NCBI RefSeq assembly: GCF_003012735.1
Contig: NZ_PXYI01000006.1
Span: forward strand, 310,001 to 374,000
Reading direction: 5' to 3'
DNA: 64,000 nt
Source: Allosphingosinicella deserti
GTDB taxonomy: Bacteria > Pseudomonadota > Alphaproteobacteria > Sphingomonadales > Sphingomonadaceae
Positions within the stretch are counted from its first letter, which is position 1. Every line of letters begins with the position of its first letter. A program made the translations under genes and the position numbers. Positions 13,332-21,716 of this stretch are shown piece after piece. The notes beneath the pieces are model-generated. The model was not told the DNA's origin. It saw only the letters and a program-made list of their open reading frames with translations, and did not search any database.

Positions 13332-14519
13332 ATGGTGAAGCGCAACATCGGTCGATCAAAAGCACTCGGCGCTCTCACCGCCTTGCTGGTGCTTGCCGGA
13401 GCGGCCGGCGTAGCAGCGGAGCCCGTTTCGGCCCAGCTCCCCACAGCGCCTGCACAAACGAGCCCGCGTGCGGCGATCGAGGTCGCTACCCGCCTCGCAG
13501 ATTGGCAGCTTCAGCGCATGCGCGACACCGATCATGTCGCCCGCGCCACCACCGAGACGCGTAACCCGCGCGCCTGGGAACAGGCCGCTTTCTGGATCGG
13601 CATGACCGCGCTCGCCGACGCTGGCGCGCCGCCGCGGATCCGTGATGCGATCGTCGCGATGGGCCGCGACAACCAGTGGCTGCCGGCCGCGCGGCCCTAT
13701 CATGCCGACGATCTGGCGATCACCGATTCCTATCTTTGGGCCTCCCGGCATGGCGCGGGCGCCGCCGCGGTGGCCCCGACCCGCAAGGCGTTCGACTACA
13801 TCCTCGCCAACCCGCCCCGCGTCAGCCTCGCCTGGTATCTGCCACCGTCCGGTTACAACGACACCGAATGCCTGAAGCGCTGGTGCTGGTGCGACGCCTT
13901 GTTCATGGCGCCTCCGCCGATGATCGCGCTCTCGAAGCTGACCGGAGACCGGCGCTACCGCGATTTCGCGATGAAGGAATATTGGGCGACCACCGACTTC
14001 CTGTTCGATCCGGCCGAGCATCTTTATTATCGCGACAGCCGCTTCTTCGACCGGCGCGGCGACGACGGCCGCAAATTGTTCTGGAGCCGCGGCAATGGCT
14101 GGGTGTTCGCAAGCATGCCGCGGATCATTCCCTTGCTCGAGAAGGGCAGCGCCGACCGCAAGCGCATGGAGGCGCTGTTCGTCGAAATGGCAGGCCGGCT
14201 GAAGCAGCTTCAGAAAGCCGACGGCTATTGGGCGCCGTCGCTGCTCTCCCCCGAAGGCTCGCCGCCGGAATCCTCGGGCACCGGCTTCTTCACCTACGGC
14301 GTCGCCTGGGGCATCAAGGCGGGCCTGCTCGATCGCCGCGACTATGGGCCCGTCGCTCGCCGGGGCTGGGAGGCGCTGGTGCGGTCGATCCAGCCCGACG
14401 GGCGCCTCGGCTGGGTCCAGCAGGTCAGCGACCGGCCGGAGAAGGTCGAGCCGAGCGACACCCAATATTATGGCGTCGGTGCCTTCCTGCTCGCCGCCAC
14501 CGCGATCGCCGCGCTCTGA
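13332..14519 (+). CDS. GH105/GH88-like unsaturated uronyl hydrolase
   Basis: Exported alpha/alpha-barrel hydrolase, 395 residues with signal peptide ([19 protein letters not shown]). GH105 enzymes (YesR/YteR type) hydrolyse the 4,5-unsaturated uronic acid from the non-reducing end of oligosaccharides made by lyases, classically unsaturated rhamnogalacturonyl units. Landmarks are [17 protein letters not shown] with the Asp pair, [23 protein letters not shown], and [15 protein letters not shown]. It is followed by kduI, which converts the released product. A lyase that would make the substrate is not in the window. A TTGTATGATAA element lies upstream. Confidence 0.9.
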   Translation: MVKRNIGRSKALGALTALLVLAGAAGVAAEPVSAQLPTAPAQTSPRAAIEVATRLADWQLQRMRDTDHVARATTETRNPRAWEQAAFWIGMTALADAGAPPRIRDAIVAMGRDNQWLPAARPYHADDLAITDSYLWASRHGAGAAAVAPTRKAFDYILANPPRVSLAWYLPPSGYNDTECLKRWCWCDALFMAPPPMIALSKLTGDRRYRDFAMKEYWATTDFLFDPAEHLYYRDSRFFDRRGDDGRKLFWSRGNGWVFASMPRIIPLLEKGSADRKRMEALFVEMAGRLKQLQKADGYWAPSLLSPEGSPPESSGTGFFTYGVAWGIKAGLLDRRDYGPVARRGWEALVRSIQPDGRLGWVQQVSDRPEKVEPSDTQYYGVGAFLLAATAIAAL

Positions 14520-14527
14520 TCCTTTCG

Positions 14528-14551
14528 CGCCGCCCCGCTTCCGGGGCGGCG
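14528..14551 (+). other. Strong GC hairpin before the kduI ribosome site
   Basis: Perfect 10-bp stem CGCCGCCCCG / CGGGGCGGCG closed by a CTTC tetraloop, starting 9 bases after the GH105 stop and ending 5 bases before the GGAGG of kduI. There is no T-run, so it is not a classical terminator. It could protect the upstream message from 3' decay or reduce kduI translation. Confidence 0.6.
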
Positions 14552-14566
14552 GCTACGGAGGCCTGC

Positions 14567-15403
14567 TTGTTCCAGAAGACCTATTACGCCGCGCACCCCG
14601 ACATGATGGACGGCGCGAGCAACGACGAGCTGCGCGATCGGCATGTCGTCTCGGGCATGTTCCGCGTCGGCGAGATCGTGCTGAGCTATTCGCACGGCGA
14701 GCGCTTCATCATCGGCGGTGCGGTCCCCGCGACGAGCCCTCTGCTGCTGCCTCGCCTCAGCGAGCCGGAGAGCCTTGCCGGCCAGCCCTTGCTGGCGCGC
14801 CGCGAGCTCAGCGCCGTCAATATCGGCGCAGCGGCCGGGGCGGTGACGGTCGACGGGACCCGTTTCGAGATCGCGCCGCGCGAGACGATGTACGTGCCGA
14901 TGGGCTCGGCCGATGTCGCGTTCGAAGGCGAGGGCGCGCGTTTCTATCTGTTGAGCGTGCCCGCGCATCGGCCGTTTCCGCTGCGCAAGCTTGCGCTCGG
15001 CGACGCCAGGGTGATGGAGCGCGGCAGCCTCGAAACCTCGAACGCACGCCGGATCCACCAGTTGATCCTCCCACATACCTGCGAGAGCGCCTCTTTGTGC
15101 CTCGGGCTCACCACGCTCGAGCCCGGGAGCGTCTGGAACACGATGCCGCCGCACGTCCATGAGCGCAGATCGGAAGTGTATCTCTATTTCGATCTCGCGG
15201 AAGACGACCGCATCTTCCACTATATGGGGCGGCCCGATGCGCTGCGGCACATCGTCATGGAGAATGAGGAAGCGGTCATTTCCCCGCCCTGGTCCGTGCA
15301 CATGGGATCGGGCACTCGGGCCTATTCCTTCATCTGGGCAATGGCCGGCGAGAATCTCGATTACGAGGATATGAACGTCTTCGACGTCTGCCAGCTATGT
15401 TGA
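14567..15403 (+). CDS. kduI: 5-keto-4-deoxyuronate isomerase
   Basis: Cupin-fold zinc isomerase converting 5-keto-4-deoxyuronate to 2,5-diketo-3-deoxygluconate in pectin and glycosaminoglycan breakdown. The product is 278 residues if read from TTG 14567, which has GGAGG five bases upstream; this gives the usual family length and N-terminus ([14 protein letters not shown]). No ATG fits as well. The zinc ligands fall at His196, His198, Glu203 and His245 ([12 protein letters not shown] and SVHMGSG), the numbering known for the E. coli enzyme. It follows GH105 by 47 bp and a strong hairpin. A KduD partner was not found here. Confidence 0.93.
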   Translation: MFQKTYYAAHPDMMDGASNDELRDRHVVSGMFRVGEIVLSYSHGERFIIGGAVPATSPLLLPRLSEPESLAGQPLLARRELSAVNIGAAAGAVTVDGTRFEIAPRETMYVPMGSADVAFEGEGARFYLLSVPAHRPFPLRKLALGDARVMERGSLETSNARRIHQLILPHTCESASLCLGLTTLEPGSVWNTMPPHVHERRSEVYLYFDLAEDDRIFHYMGRPDALRHIVMENEEAVISPPWSVHMGSGTRAYSFIWAMAGENLDYEDMNVFDVCQLC

Positions 15404-15417
15404 TGCCGGTCAATGAT

Positions 15418-15430
15418 CTTGTCGTATAAG
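15418..15430 (+). promoter_or_regulatory. GntR operator candidate CTTGT-CGT-ATAAG
   Basis: Dyad with 4 of 5 paired positions in each arm, 14 bases after the kduI stop and about 190 bases before the TonB-dependent receptor. It matches the TTGT-N3-ATAA pattern seen before GH105. Confidence 0.4.
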
Positions 15431-15533
15431 TTGCTGTTCCTGCGGATGAACCGCAATCCGGAACGCGCTTCGCATTTGCGCGGCCCACCTCGCAAATAGC
15501 GGGAAAGTGAAGCCTGGAGCCAGCGCTGAAAAG

Positions 15534-15544
15534 TCATCATACAA
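15534..15544 (-). promoter_or_regulatory. GntR operator candidate TTGTATGATGA (minus strand)
   Basis: Nine of eleven bases, starting with TTGTATGAT, are identical to the element before GH105. It lies 78 bases before the receptor start, in a good position for repression. A further partial copy (minus-strand CTTGTATCAG) occurs near 15567-15576. Confidence 0.4.
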
Positions 15545-15622
15545 ATTATTGCCACATCCCGGAATGACTGATACAAGCGGGTCCAAGAAGTCTTAAGACT
15601 CGCATTCCAGGGAGAGATTGGC

Positions 15623-17917
15623 ATGATGTTTTCGAACATGACGGCTGTCGTGCGCGTGCTCGCCGCCGCCGGACTTTCGCTCAGCGCCGCCGGCCAGGCC
15701 TTGGCGCAGACGTCACCGCCCGAGGCGAGCGATGCCTCGCCGTCCCTGCAGGGCGATCAGCTCGCCGAAGAGGGGAGCAGCAGCGACGAAGGCGAGATCA
15801 TCGTCACCGCCCAGAAGCGCGAGGAGCGGGTGCAGGACATTCCGCTCGCCGTGCAGGTGGTCAGCGGCGAAGCGCTCGAGGCGCAGGGCATTCGCGAATT
15901 CTCCGAGCTGACCCGGGCCGCTCCGTCCTTGCTGATCCGGCCCGCCGAACACCCGGTCAATGCCTCGGTGTCGATCCGCGGCATCGGCACCTTCGCCTTT
16001 TCACCGAGCGTCGAGCCGAGCGTCGCCGTGCAGATCGACGACGTCCCGGTCCAGTTCCTCGCCCGCGCCTTCGCCGATCTTTCGGACATCGAGCGGATCG
16101 AAGTTCTGCGCGGGCCGCAGAGCACGCTCTACGGGCGTTCGGCCTCGGCCGGCCTGCTCAACATCGTCACCCAGGGACCGAGCGCCGATTTCGAAGCGCG
16201 GATCGGCGGTCTCGTCACCACCGACGACGAATATGGCGTCAACCTTGCCGTGTCCGGCCCAATCACCCCGCGGCTCGGCCTTCGGGTGAGTGCCAATTAC
16301 GACACGTTCCAAGGCAATGTCCGCAATCTTTTCAACGGCGACACGATCAACGGCCGCGAAATCCTCTCGACCCGCGCCAAGCTGGTCTGGGATCCGACCG
16401 ACACGCTCAATTTTGTCGCGCAGATCGGCTATATCGATGGCCATACGACGATCGGCCGCCCGTTCATCCGGGTGTCGCCCGCAGCCCGGCTGCGCGGGGT
16501 CGCCGCCTACACGCCGGCGGTGTTCGCGCCCGGCGTCACCTTCACCGAGGACAATCGGGAGGTCGTCAACAACGTCACCTCCGGCACGGATTACAGCGAT
16601 TTCAGCCAGTCGCTGCGCGCCTCGCTCGATCTCGGCTTCGCGTCGATCGTCTCGATCACCGCCTGGGATCAGTTCAAGCAGTTCGACATTCTCGATCAGG
16701 ATGAATCGGCGATCGCCGCGCTCGACAACCGCCAGTTCGGCACGTTCGACACCCATGCATTCTCGCAGGAATTTAGGCTGGTGTCGCCCGGGGCGCAGCG
16801 GCTGCGCTACACGCTCGGGCTCTTCTATTCGAACCTCAACCTCACCCGCGATTTCACCCGCGGCCCGTTCTTCTCGCTCGCGCGCTGGTATGCGACCAAC
16901 GGCACCAAGCAATATGCCGGCTTTGGGCAGGCCGAGTTCGACGTGCTCGACGGCACTACGCTGATCGGCGGCGTCCGGGTCGGCAAGGGCAAGATCGATT
17001 ACACCTTCCTCGACATCGCCAATGCCAATGCCTTCTTCTCCGGCCAGGACTCGGAGCGCTACGAAACCTACAAGGCCGGCATCCAGCAGCGTCTCGCCCC
17101 CGACGTGATGGCCTTCTTCACCTATGCCACCGGCCACAAGGGCCAGGCCTATGACATCGGCACCGGCTTCAACCTCGTCCGCCAGAATACCGGGCCGGTG
17201 CAGCCGGAAACGTCCGAGGATTGGCAGCTCGGCCTCAAGACGCAATTCCTCGATCGGCGGGTGACGCTCAACGTCACCCTGTTCAACACCGATTTCGACA
17301 ATTTCCAGGCCCAGGGCATCGAGACGCTGGCGGACGGAACGATCAACTTTCGTCTCGCCAATGTCGGCGCGCTGCGGACCCGCGGCGTAGAGGTCGAAGG
17401 CGGCATCCGGCTCGGCAACGACTTCGATCTGTCGGGCGGCGTCAGCTACACCGATGCGAAGATCAGATCCTTCCCGCTCGCCCAATGCTATCCAGGCCAG
17501 ACCGCGGCCCAGGGCTGCACCGGCAGCCCGGCCCGACAGGATCTCGCCGGCTTCCGTCCTGCCCAGGCGCCGGAATGGAAGCTGTCGTTCAACGCCAGCT
17601 ACACGCCGCCGATCACCGACACGCTCGATGCCCTGGTGCAGGCCGCCTACAATTATCAGAGCACGTTCAATTTCGGCATCAACAACGATCCCGAGACCGT
17701 CCAGAAAGGCTACGGCATCCTCAATCTCTCGGCCGGCGTGGGCGGCAACGATCGCCGCTGGGAACTGGTCGCCTTCGTCAACAACGTCTTCGACAAGCAA
17801 TATTTCTTCAACGTCAACAACAGCCGCGGCAACCAGGGCAACGCCCAGGCCATCCAGAGCAACCTGCCGCGCGACTTCCGCCGCTATGGCGGGCTGAGGG
17901 CGACGTTCAACTTCTGA
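15623..17917 (+). CDS. TonB-dependent outer-membrane receptor, probable oligosaccharide importer
   Basis: Complete 764-residue receptor: signal peptide (about 1-29), TonB box GEIIVTAQKR (57-66), plug domain (RVQDIPLAVQVVSGEAL, SIRGIG, IERIEVLRGPQSTLYGRSA), and a 22-strand barrel ending LRATFNF with a terminal Phe. GGGAGAG lies before ATG 15623; an adjacent ATG at 15626 is equally possible. The position after GH105 and kduI and the operator-like elements upstream indicate that it imports the uronate-containing oligosaccharide of this locus. The receptor is of the general TonB-dependent type rather than SusC-like, and no SusD gene is present, as is usual in Proteobacteria. Confidence 0.92.
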   Translation: MMFSNMTAVVRVLAAAGLSLSAAGQALAQTSPPEASDASPSLQGDQLAEEGSSSDEGEIIVTAQKREERVQDIPLAVQVVSGEALEAQGIREFSELTRAAPSLLIRPAEHPVNASVSIRGIGTFAFSPSVEPSVAVQIDDVPVQFLARAFADLSDIERIEVLRGPQSTLYGRSASAGLLNIVTQGPSADFEARIGGLVTTDDEYGVNLAVSGPITPRLGLRVSANYDTFQGNVRNLFNGDTINGREILSTRAKLVWDPTDTLNFVAQIGYIDGHTTIGRPFIRVSPAARLRGVAAYTPAVFAPGVTFTEDNREVVNNVTSGTDYSDFSQSLRASLDLGFASIVSITAWDQFKQFDILDQDESAIAALDNRQFGTFDTHAFSQEFRLVSPGAQRLRYTLGLFYSNLNLTRDFTRGPFFSLARWYATNGTKQYAGFGQAEFDVLDGTTLIGGVRVGKGKIDYTFLDIANANAFFSGQDSERYETYKAGIQQRLAPDVMAFFTYATGHKGQAYDIGTGFNLVRQNTGPVQPETSEDWQLGLKTQFLDRRVTLNVTLFNTDFDNFQAQGIETLADGTINFRLANVGALRTRGVEVEGGIRLGNDFDLSGGVSYTDAKIRSFPLAQCYPGQTAAQGCTGSPARQDLAGFRPAQAPEWKLSFNASYTPPITDTLDALVQAAYNYQSTFNFGINNDPETVQKGYGILNLSAGVGGNDRRWELVAFVNNVFDKQYFFNVNNSRGNQGNAQAIQSNLPRDFRRYGGLRATFNF

Positions 17918-18052
17918 GCGGACGTTCGAAGGTCGCGCACGGGATCGCGCCGCCTGACATTCTTTCGCTCCCCTGCGGGTTCGTTCACACATTTCCCCCG
18001 GTTCGAGGCTAGTCCTGGCGGCTAGGGTGGCGAATCAGGGCAGGGGTGGCGA

Positions 18053-19285
18053 ATGCAGCTTGAAGACGGACGAACACAGGGAACGCCCGACGACGGGATC
18101 GCGCATGCAATCAGCCGGATCAATGCGCAGCTGGATCTGCTGAGCGCCCGCTTTGTCGGGCGACGCGCGCTTCTCGAACTGATCATGCTCGGCCTCATCG
18201 CGCGCGAGCATGTGCTGCTCGTCGGGCCGCCGGGAACCGGCAAATCCGCTGCGGTCCAGTCGATCGCGACCGCCATCGATGCGAGCTTCTTCGAATATCT
18301 GATCGGCCGGTTCACCGAACCGTCCGAACTCTTCGGAGCGCTGGACCTCGATGCTCTGAAAGACGGGCAGATCAGGCCCGTGACCAGCAACATGCTTCCA
18401 GAGGCTGAAATTGCTTTCCTGGACGAGATCTTCCTCGGGTCGACGGCAATCTTGAATTCCCTGCTGAAGATCTTGAACGAGCGAACCTATCGGCGCGGTC
18501 AGTACAGCGTGAAAACCCCTTTGCTTTCGTGCGTCGCCGCATCGAATGCGATGCCGGAGGATCCGCTGCTCGCCGCCTTCGCCGACCGCTTCCTCGTCAC
18601 GATGTTCGTCGATCCGGTGGGGGAGAACGAGCTCCCCGATCTCCTGAAGACCGGCTGGCGCGAGACCGGTGCCGGTGCTGTTCCGATCGCGCCGCTTCCC
18701 AAATCGCTGTTCGCCAGCCTTCATGCAGCGGCGGTTGCGATCGACATGGACGAGGTCACCGAAGCCTATGCGCATATCGTGCGGAAGGTCAGGCTGATCG
18801 GCGTCGTCCTGTCGGACCGCAAATTGGTGAAGGGGCAAACCTTGATCGCCGCCGCGGCGCTGCTGCGCGGCAGCCGGGTCGCTGGACCGGAAGATCTGTG
18901 GCCGGTAACCTACCTGGTCCAGTCCAGGTCTCAGCAGGAGGAGGTGCGCGAATTGCTCCACGTCGAGCTTCAGCACAGCCGCAATCCAGTGCTTTCGAAC
19001 AGCGTCGCTGACGCGACTTACGGCCCCACTGCGCATGCCGCGGCTTTGGCGGAACAGGCGGCCTTGCTGCTTGAATCCCGACCTGCGCTGCCAACCGATC
19101 CGTTGCACGAACGTTGGCTGGTGCGGCTGGAAACGATGCAGACCCGGATCGACGCCGCGTTCGATCGGACATCGCTTCCGCAGCAATTGCGGCCGGTCCA
19201 CGCCAGCATTGAAAGCCTGCTTGCGCGCCATGGCCCCGCTGCGGCCGGTGCGGCCGCCGAAGACGGACCTCGCGAGCCGGCCTGA
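18053..19285 (+). CDS. MoxR-type AAA+ ATPase, first gene of a bpX-like ternary locus
   Basis: Cytoplasmic ATPase, 410 residues. Walker A is GPPGTGKS (58-65), Walker B AEIAFLDEI (118-126), sensor-1 Asn165 in CVAASNAMPED and an arginine-finger region ADRF near 180. The GRFTEPSELFG insert is typical of the MoxR/RavA clade. MoxR proteins work with vWA-domain proteins in chaperone-like remodelling, and a widespread group is encoded with predicted beta-propeller proteins (bpX) in ternary systems. Here the next gene starts inside the stop codon (TGATG), and all four genes overlap, so they form one unit. An 11-bp direct repeat GGGTGGCGAAT occurs twice at the start (18025 and 18044). The C-terminal 130 residues are helical with no known enzyme domain. 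Confidence 0.9.
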   Translation: MQLEDGRTQGTPDDGIAHAISRINAQLDLLSARFVGRRALLELIMLGLIAREHVLLVGPPGTGKSAAVQSIATAIDASFFEYLIGRFTEPSELFGALDLDALKDGQIRPVTSNMLPEAEIAFLDEIFLGSTAILNSLLKILNERTYRRGQYSVKTPLLSCVAASNAMPEDPLLAAFADRFLVTMFVDPVGENELPDLLKTGWRETGAGAVPIAPLPKSLFASLHAAAVAIDMDEVTEAYAHIVRKVRLIGVVLSDRKLVKGQTLIAAAALLRGSRVAGPEDLWPVTYLVQSRSQQEEVRELLHVELQHSRNPVLSNSVADATYGPTAHAAALAEQAALLLESRPALPTDPLHERWLVRLETMQTRIDAAFDRTSLPQQLRPVHASIESLLARHGPAAAGAAAEDGPREPA

Positions 19286-19737
19286 TGCACTGGTGCCGCA
19301 TCGATCCTGTCCAAGAGGTTGGGGCATTGCTCGCGACCGGCAGCGACGCACGCGCTCGCGTCGCCGCGTGCTTCGCCGAGAAGTCGGCCTTGTTTCACGC
19401 CCTTCCGGTCGGACATGGTGAAGATTGGGTAGCGATCTTTGCAGCGCCGCTTGAAGGTGAGCGCGACCCCGTGCTTCCGCGACTGGCCGGATCGATCCCG
19501 CTTTACCGGGTGGTCAGCGGCTGGTGGTTCCCCGTCGGAACCCGCTTGGACGTGCCGGACCACGCGCGCGCCGCCATACTCGCGGAGCTCCTCGACCGCC
19601 ATGACTTCGGCCTTCCTGCTATCGTAATCCCGAGAATGGGATTGGATGGCCGCGGTCGCGAAGCAGACATCTATTGTTGCGGGAATCCGGTGCCGTTTTC
19701 TGATTCCGAGCTCGCGGCACCGGAGGATCGGGCATGA
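19285..19737 (+). CDS. Small protein of the MoxR locus, possible bpX-family domain
   Basis: 150 residues, no signal peptide or membrane segment. I do not recognise a catalytic motif. The region IPLYRVVSGWWFPVGTRLDVP followed by LPAIVIPRMG has the look of the small accessory domain that accompanies MoxR/vWA/beta-propeller systems, but I cannot assign the exact bpX family by eye. The start ATG overlaps the MoxR stop (TGATG) and its stop overlaps the next start (ATGA at 19734-19737), so production is coupled to both neighbours. It is likely a structural or adaptor part of the complex. Confidence 0.75.
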   Translation: MHWCRIDPVQEVGALLATGSDARARVAACFAEKSALFHALPVGHGEDWVAIFAAPLEGERDPVLPRLAGSIPLYRVVSGWWFPVGTRLDVPDHARAAILAELLDRHDFGLPAIVIPRMGLDGRGREADIYCCGNPVPFSDSELAAPEDRA

Positions 19738-21716
19738 GCCGCCATCCGGATGCGGACGTCACGGCCGATCGGATACCTGCCGCTTACGCACCGTTTCAGC
19801 CCGTGCTGGAGCGGCTTTCGGAACCGCTCCGGCGCCTTCTCAACGGCCAGCTGGAGCAGTTCGAGCATCTCTTCCCGACGCTTACGGCTGCTCGGTCGGC
19901 TCCGCAGGGAAAGTTCGAAGGGCTTGGCGGCCTTACCCCTCGCGGCGAGGTGTCGCACATCCTGCAAAGCGAATTGCTGCTGCGGACCGAGGCACCCCTC
20001 GAGTTCCTGCGCCGGCTTGCCGAGTCGGAGACCCTCTTCCTCGAGAGGCAGTTTACCGATCGCGGTGCGCAATGGGTTTACCGTGTCGCCCTCTCGATCG
20101 GCCCGGCTATTCTCGGACACGGTCGCATCGTCGCCCTTGCGGCACTGTTCTTCGTCGCCCGGGTGGCGCGTGAGCGTGGCGCCGAATTCCACTGGTGCAT
20201 CCTGCCACGGGCGGATGGGCCGTTGTGGTTCGACGAGCTGTCAGTCGGCACGGTCAAACGCTTTCTGCGCGCGGTAAGCTATCAGGAGGCCGACGCCGGG
20301 GCGCTGCAGCAAGCCCATGACGTCTGGTGCCAGCTGGAGCCGCACGCCCTTGAGAAGCGGCGGATCGAGACCGTCGATTGGGTGATAGGTGCCGAACAGC
20401 GCCACCGCACTGGGCGCAGCAGGTCCGCTTCGGCGGTTGGCGCCACAGCCAACGCATTTTCCTTTCTGCTGCTGCCACCAATCCCTGGAGCGCCCCGATC
20501 CGTGCAGATCGCCGTTCGTCGCGGCGCTCGGGAACAGGCACGAGCGGTGATCCTCTTTCCAGACGACCGAATGTGCGTCTCGGCGCTCGAAAACCCGTTT
20601 GCCTCGCATGTCCCCGGACATGCGGCAGGCCGGGAGGTCACGCCTGTCCCGCCGCTTGACGGCTGGGAACCGCGATATCTTGTGGTTTCGGGTAAGTTGC
20701 GGCTGGTCCGGCTGCAGGACGGACTTCTGATCCTGGAGTGGGAACGCAAGGCGGGGATCGTCCGAAGCTACTTCATGCCCGTGGAGCCGGCCTGCGACCT
20801 TGTCGGCGTGCGGGTGAATGAGGGCCTGCTCTCGACCGTGGTTCGTACCGGGCGAGCAGAATCCGACCGGCTGAGCCTTCGCAGATATCAGATGTTCGCA
20901 CAGCAAGATCCTGCATGTATCAGCGCGCGTTCGAAGGAGGTGCCGACCGCGCAGCTCTTCCGCAACCGAAATTCGTTCACGATCCCCCCGCTGAGCATCG
21001 ACCAGGCCGCCGAATTCTACGCAGTGTCGGGACAGGCTTACCGGCTCGGCTTCTCGGCGGGCACCAAGGAGCTCGATTTCTCGCCGCTCTACAATGCCCC
21101 GAAGACATTGCTTGCTACCATGCTCTATCGTGTGATCGCGGATCGGGCAGGTGGGAGAACGGTCCTGCGCGTGATCAAGAACTGGCAGTCGGTAGTCGAC
21201 GAATTCCCGCTGCCCGAGGATCATGATCTGCCCGATCAGCTTCATGGACTTGTCTACACGCGGGGCGATCGAAGCCTCGCCTACAGCGTCAAGGGCGGCA
21301 CATGGAACGTCCCGAGCGGAGGCGCGACGGGTGCGGGACCTGTGAGAACGCTCACGGTCGGCCCGCATGAGGTCGTGCTTTCCGCAAAGCAGAAGGATGA
21401 GGGGATCTGGGCCCGCTTGTGGTCGGATGCGCGCCACGGCGGTGATGGCACAGTTCGCTCGATCCGGCAGGTCGATGGAACGACCAGCTTGCGCAACGGA
21501 TCGCTGAAACTCGGCAGCGACGCCCCGTCGGTCGTCAAGATCGAGGCGGCCGACGACGGCCTCTGGGCGCTCACGGTCGACGATGACGGCGTGCCTGCCG
21601 AGTTGCTACGCTATCATCAGAACAAGCGCGAGGCGAAATACCAGTGCACCCGCTTCGCGCTCGCGGACCTGCGCGCAACCGCAATTCTGATCGACCCGGA
21701 GGCGAGTGATGCCTGA
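19734..21716 (+). CDS. Large protein of the MoxR locus, candidate divergent vWA / beta-propeller component
   Basis: 660 residues, cytoplasmic by lack of signal or membrane segments. The first 170 residues are helical (PLRRLLNGQLEQFEHLFPTL). A stretch around 130-170 with IGPAILGHGRIVALAALFFV could be a vWA-like fold, but the metal-site motif DxSxS is absent, so any vWA would be inactive. From about 220 onward the protein is beta-rich with repeated short strands (RYLVVSGKLRLVRLQDGLLILEW, GLVYTRGDRSLAYSVKGGTW, DDGLWALTVDDDG), as expected for a degenerate propeller. Both readings are inferences. It overlaps its upstream neighbour by 4 bp and its downstream neighbour by 8 bp. Confidence 0.75.
   Translation: MSRHPDADVTADRIPAAYAPFQPVLERLSEPLRRLLNGQLEQFEHLFPTLTAARSAPQGKFEGLGGLTPRGEVSHILQSELLLRTEAPLEFLRRLAESETLFLERQFTDRGAQWVYRVALSIGPAILGHGRIVALAALFFVARVARERGAEFHWCILPRADGPLWFDELSVGTVKRFLRAVSYQEADAGALQQAHDVWCQLEPHALEKRRIETVDWVIGAEQRHRTGRSRSASAVGATANAFSFLLLPPIPGAPRSVQIAVRRGAREQARAVILFPDDRMCVSALENPFASHVPGHAAGREVTPVPPLDGWEPRYLVVSGKLRLVRLQDGLLILEWERKAGIVRSYFMPVEPACDLVGVRVNEGLLSTVVRTGRAESDRLSLRRYQMFAQQDPACISARSKEVPTAQLFRNRNSFTIPPLSIDQAAEFYAVSGQAYRLGFSAGTKELDFSPLYNAPKTLLATMLYRVIADRAGGRTVLRVIKNWQSVVDEFPLPEDHDLPDQLHGLVYTRGDRSLAYSVKGGTWNVPSGGATGAGPVRTLTVGPHEVVLSAKQKDEGIWARLWSDARHGGDGTVRSIRQVDGTTSLRNGSLKLGSDAPSVVKIEAADDGLWALTVDDDGVPAELLRYHQNKREAKYQCTRFALADLRATAILIDPEASDA

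Noticed and set aside
13676-14566. Extension of kduI upstream into GH105
   Set aside because: The frame is open but overlaps a solid GH105 gene; the TTG at 14567 with GGAGG gives the correct KduI length and N-terminus.
16001-17992. Long minus-strand frame opposite the second TonB-dependent receptor
   Set aside because: Antisense shadow of a complete receptor; no recognisable domain.
19864-20250. Intact vWA metal-ion (MIDAS) site in the 660-residue protein of the MoxR locus
   Set aside because: No DxSxS or matching Thr/Asp motifs could be found, so any vWA domain must be degenerate or absent.
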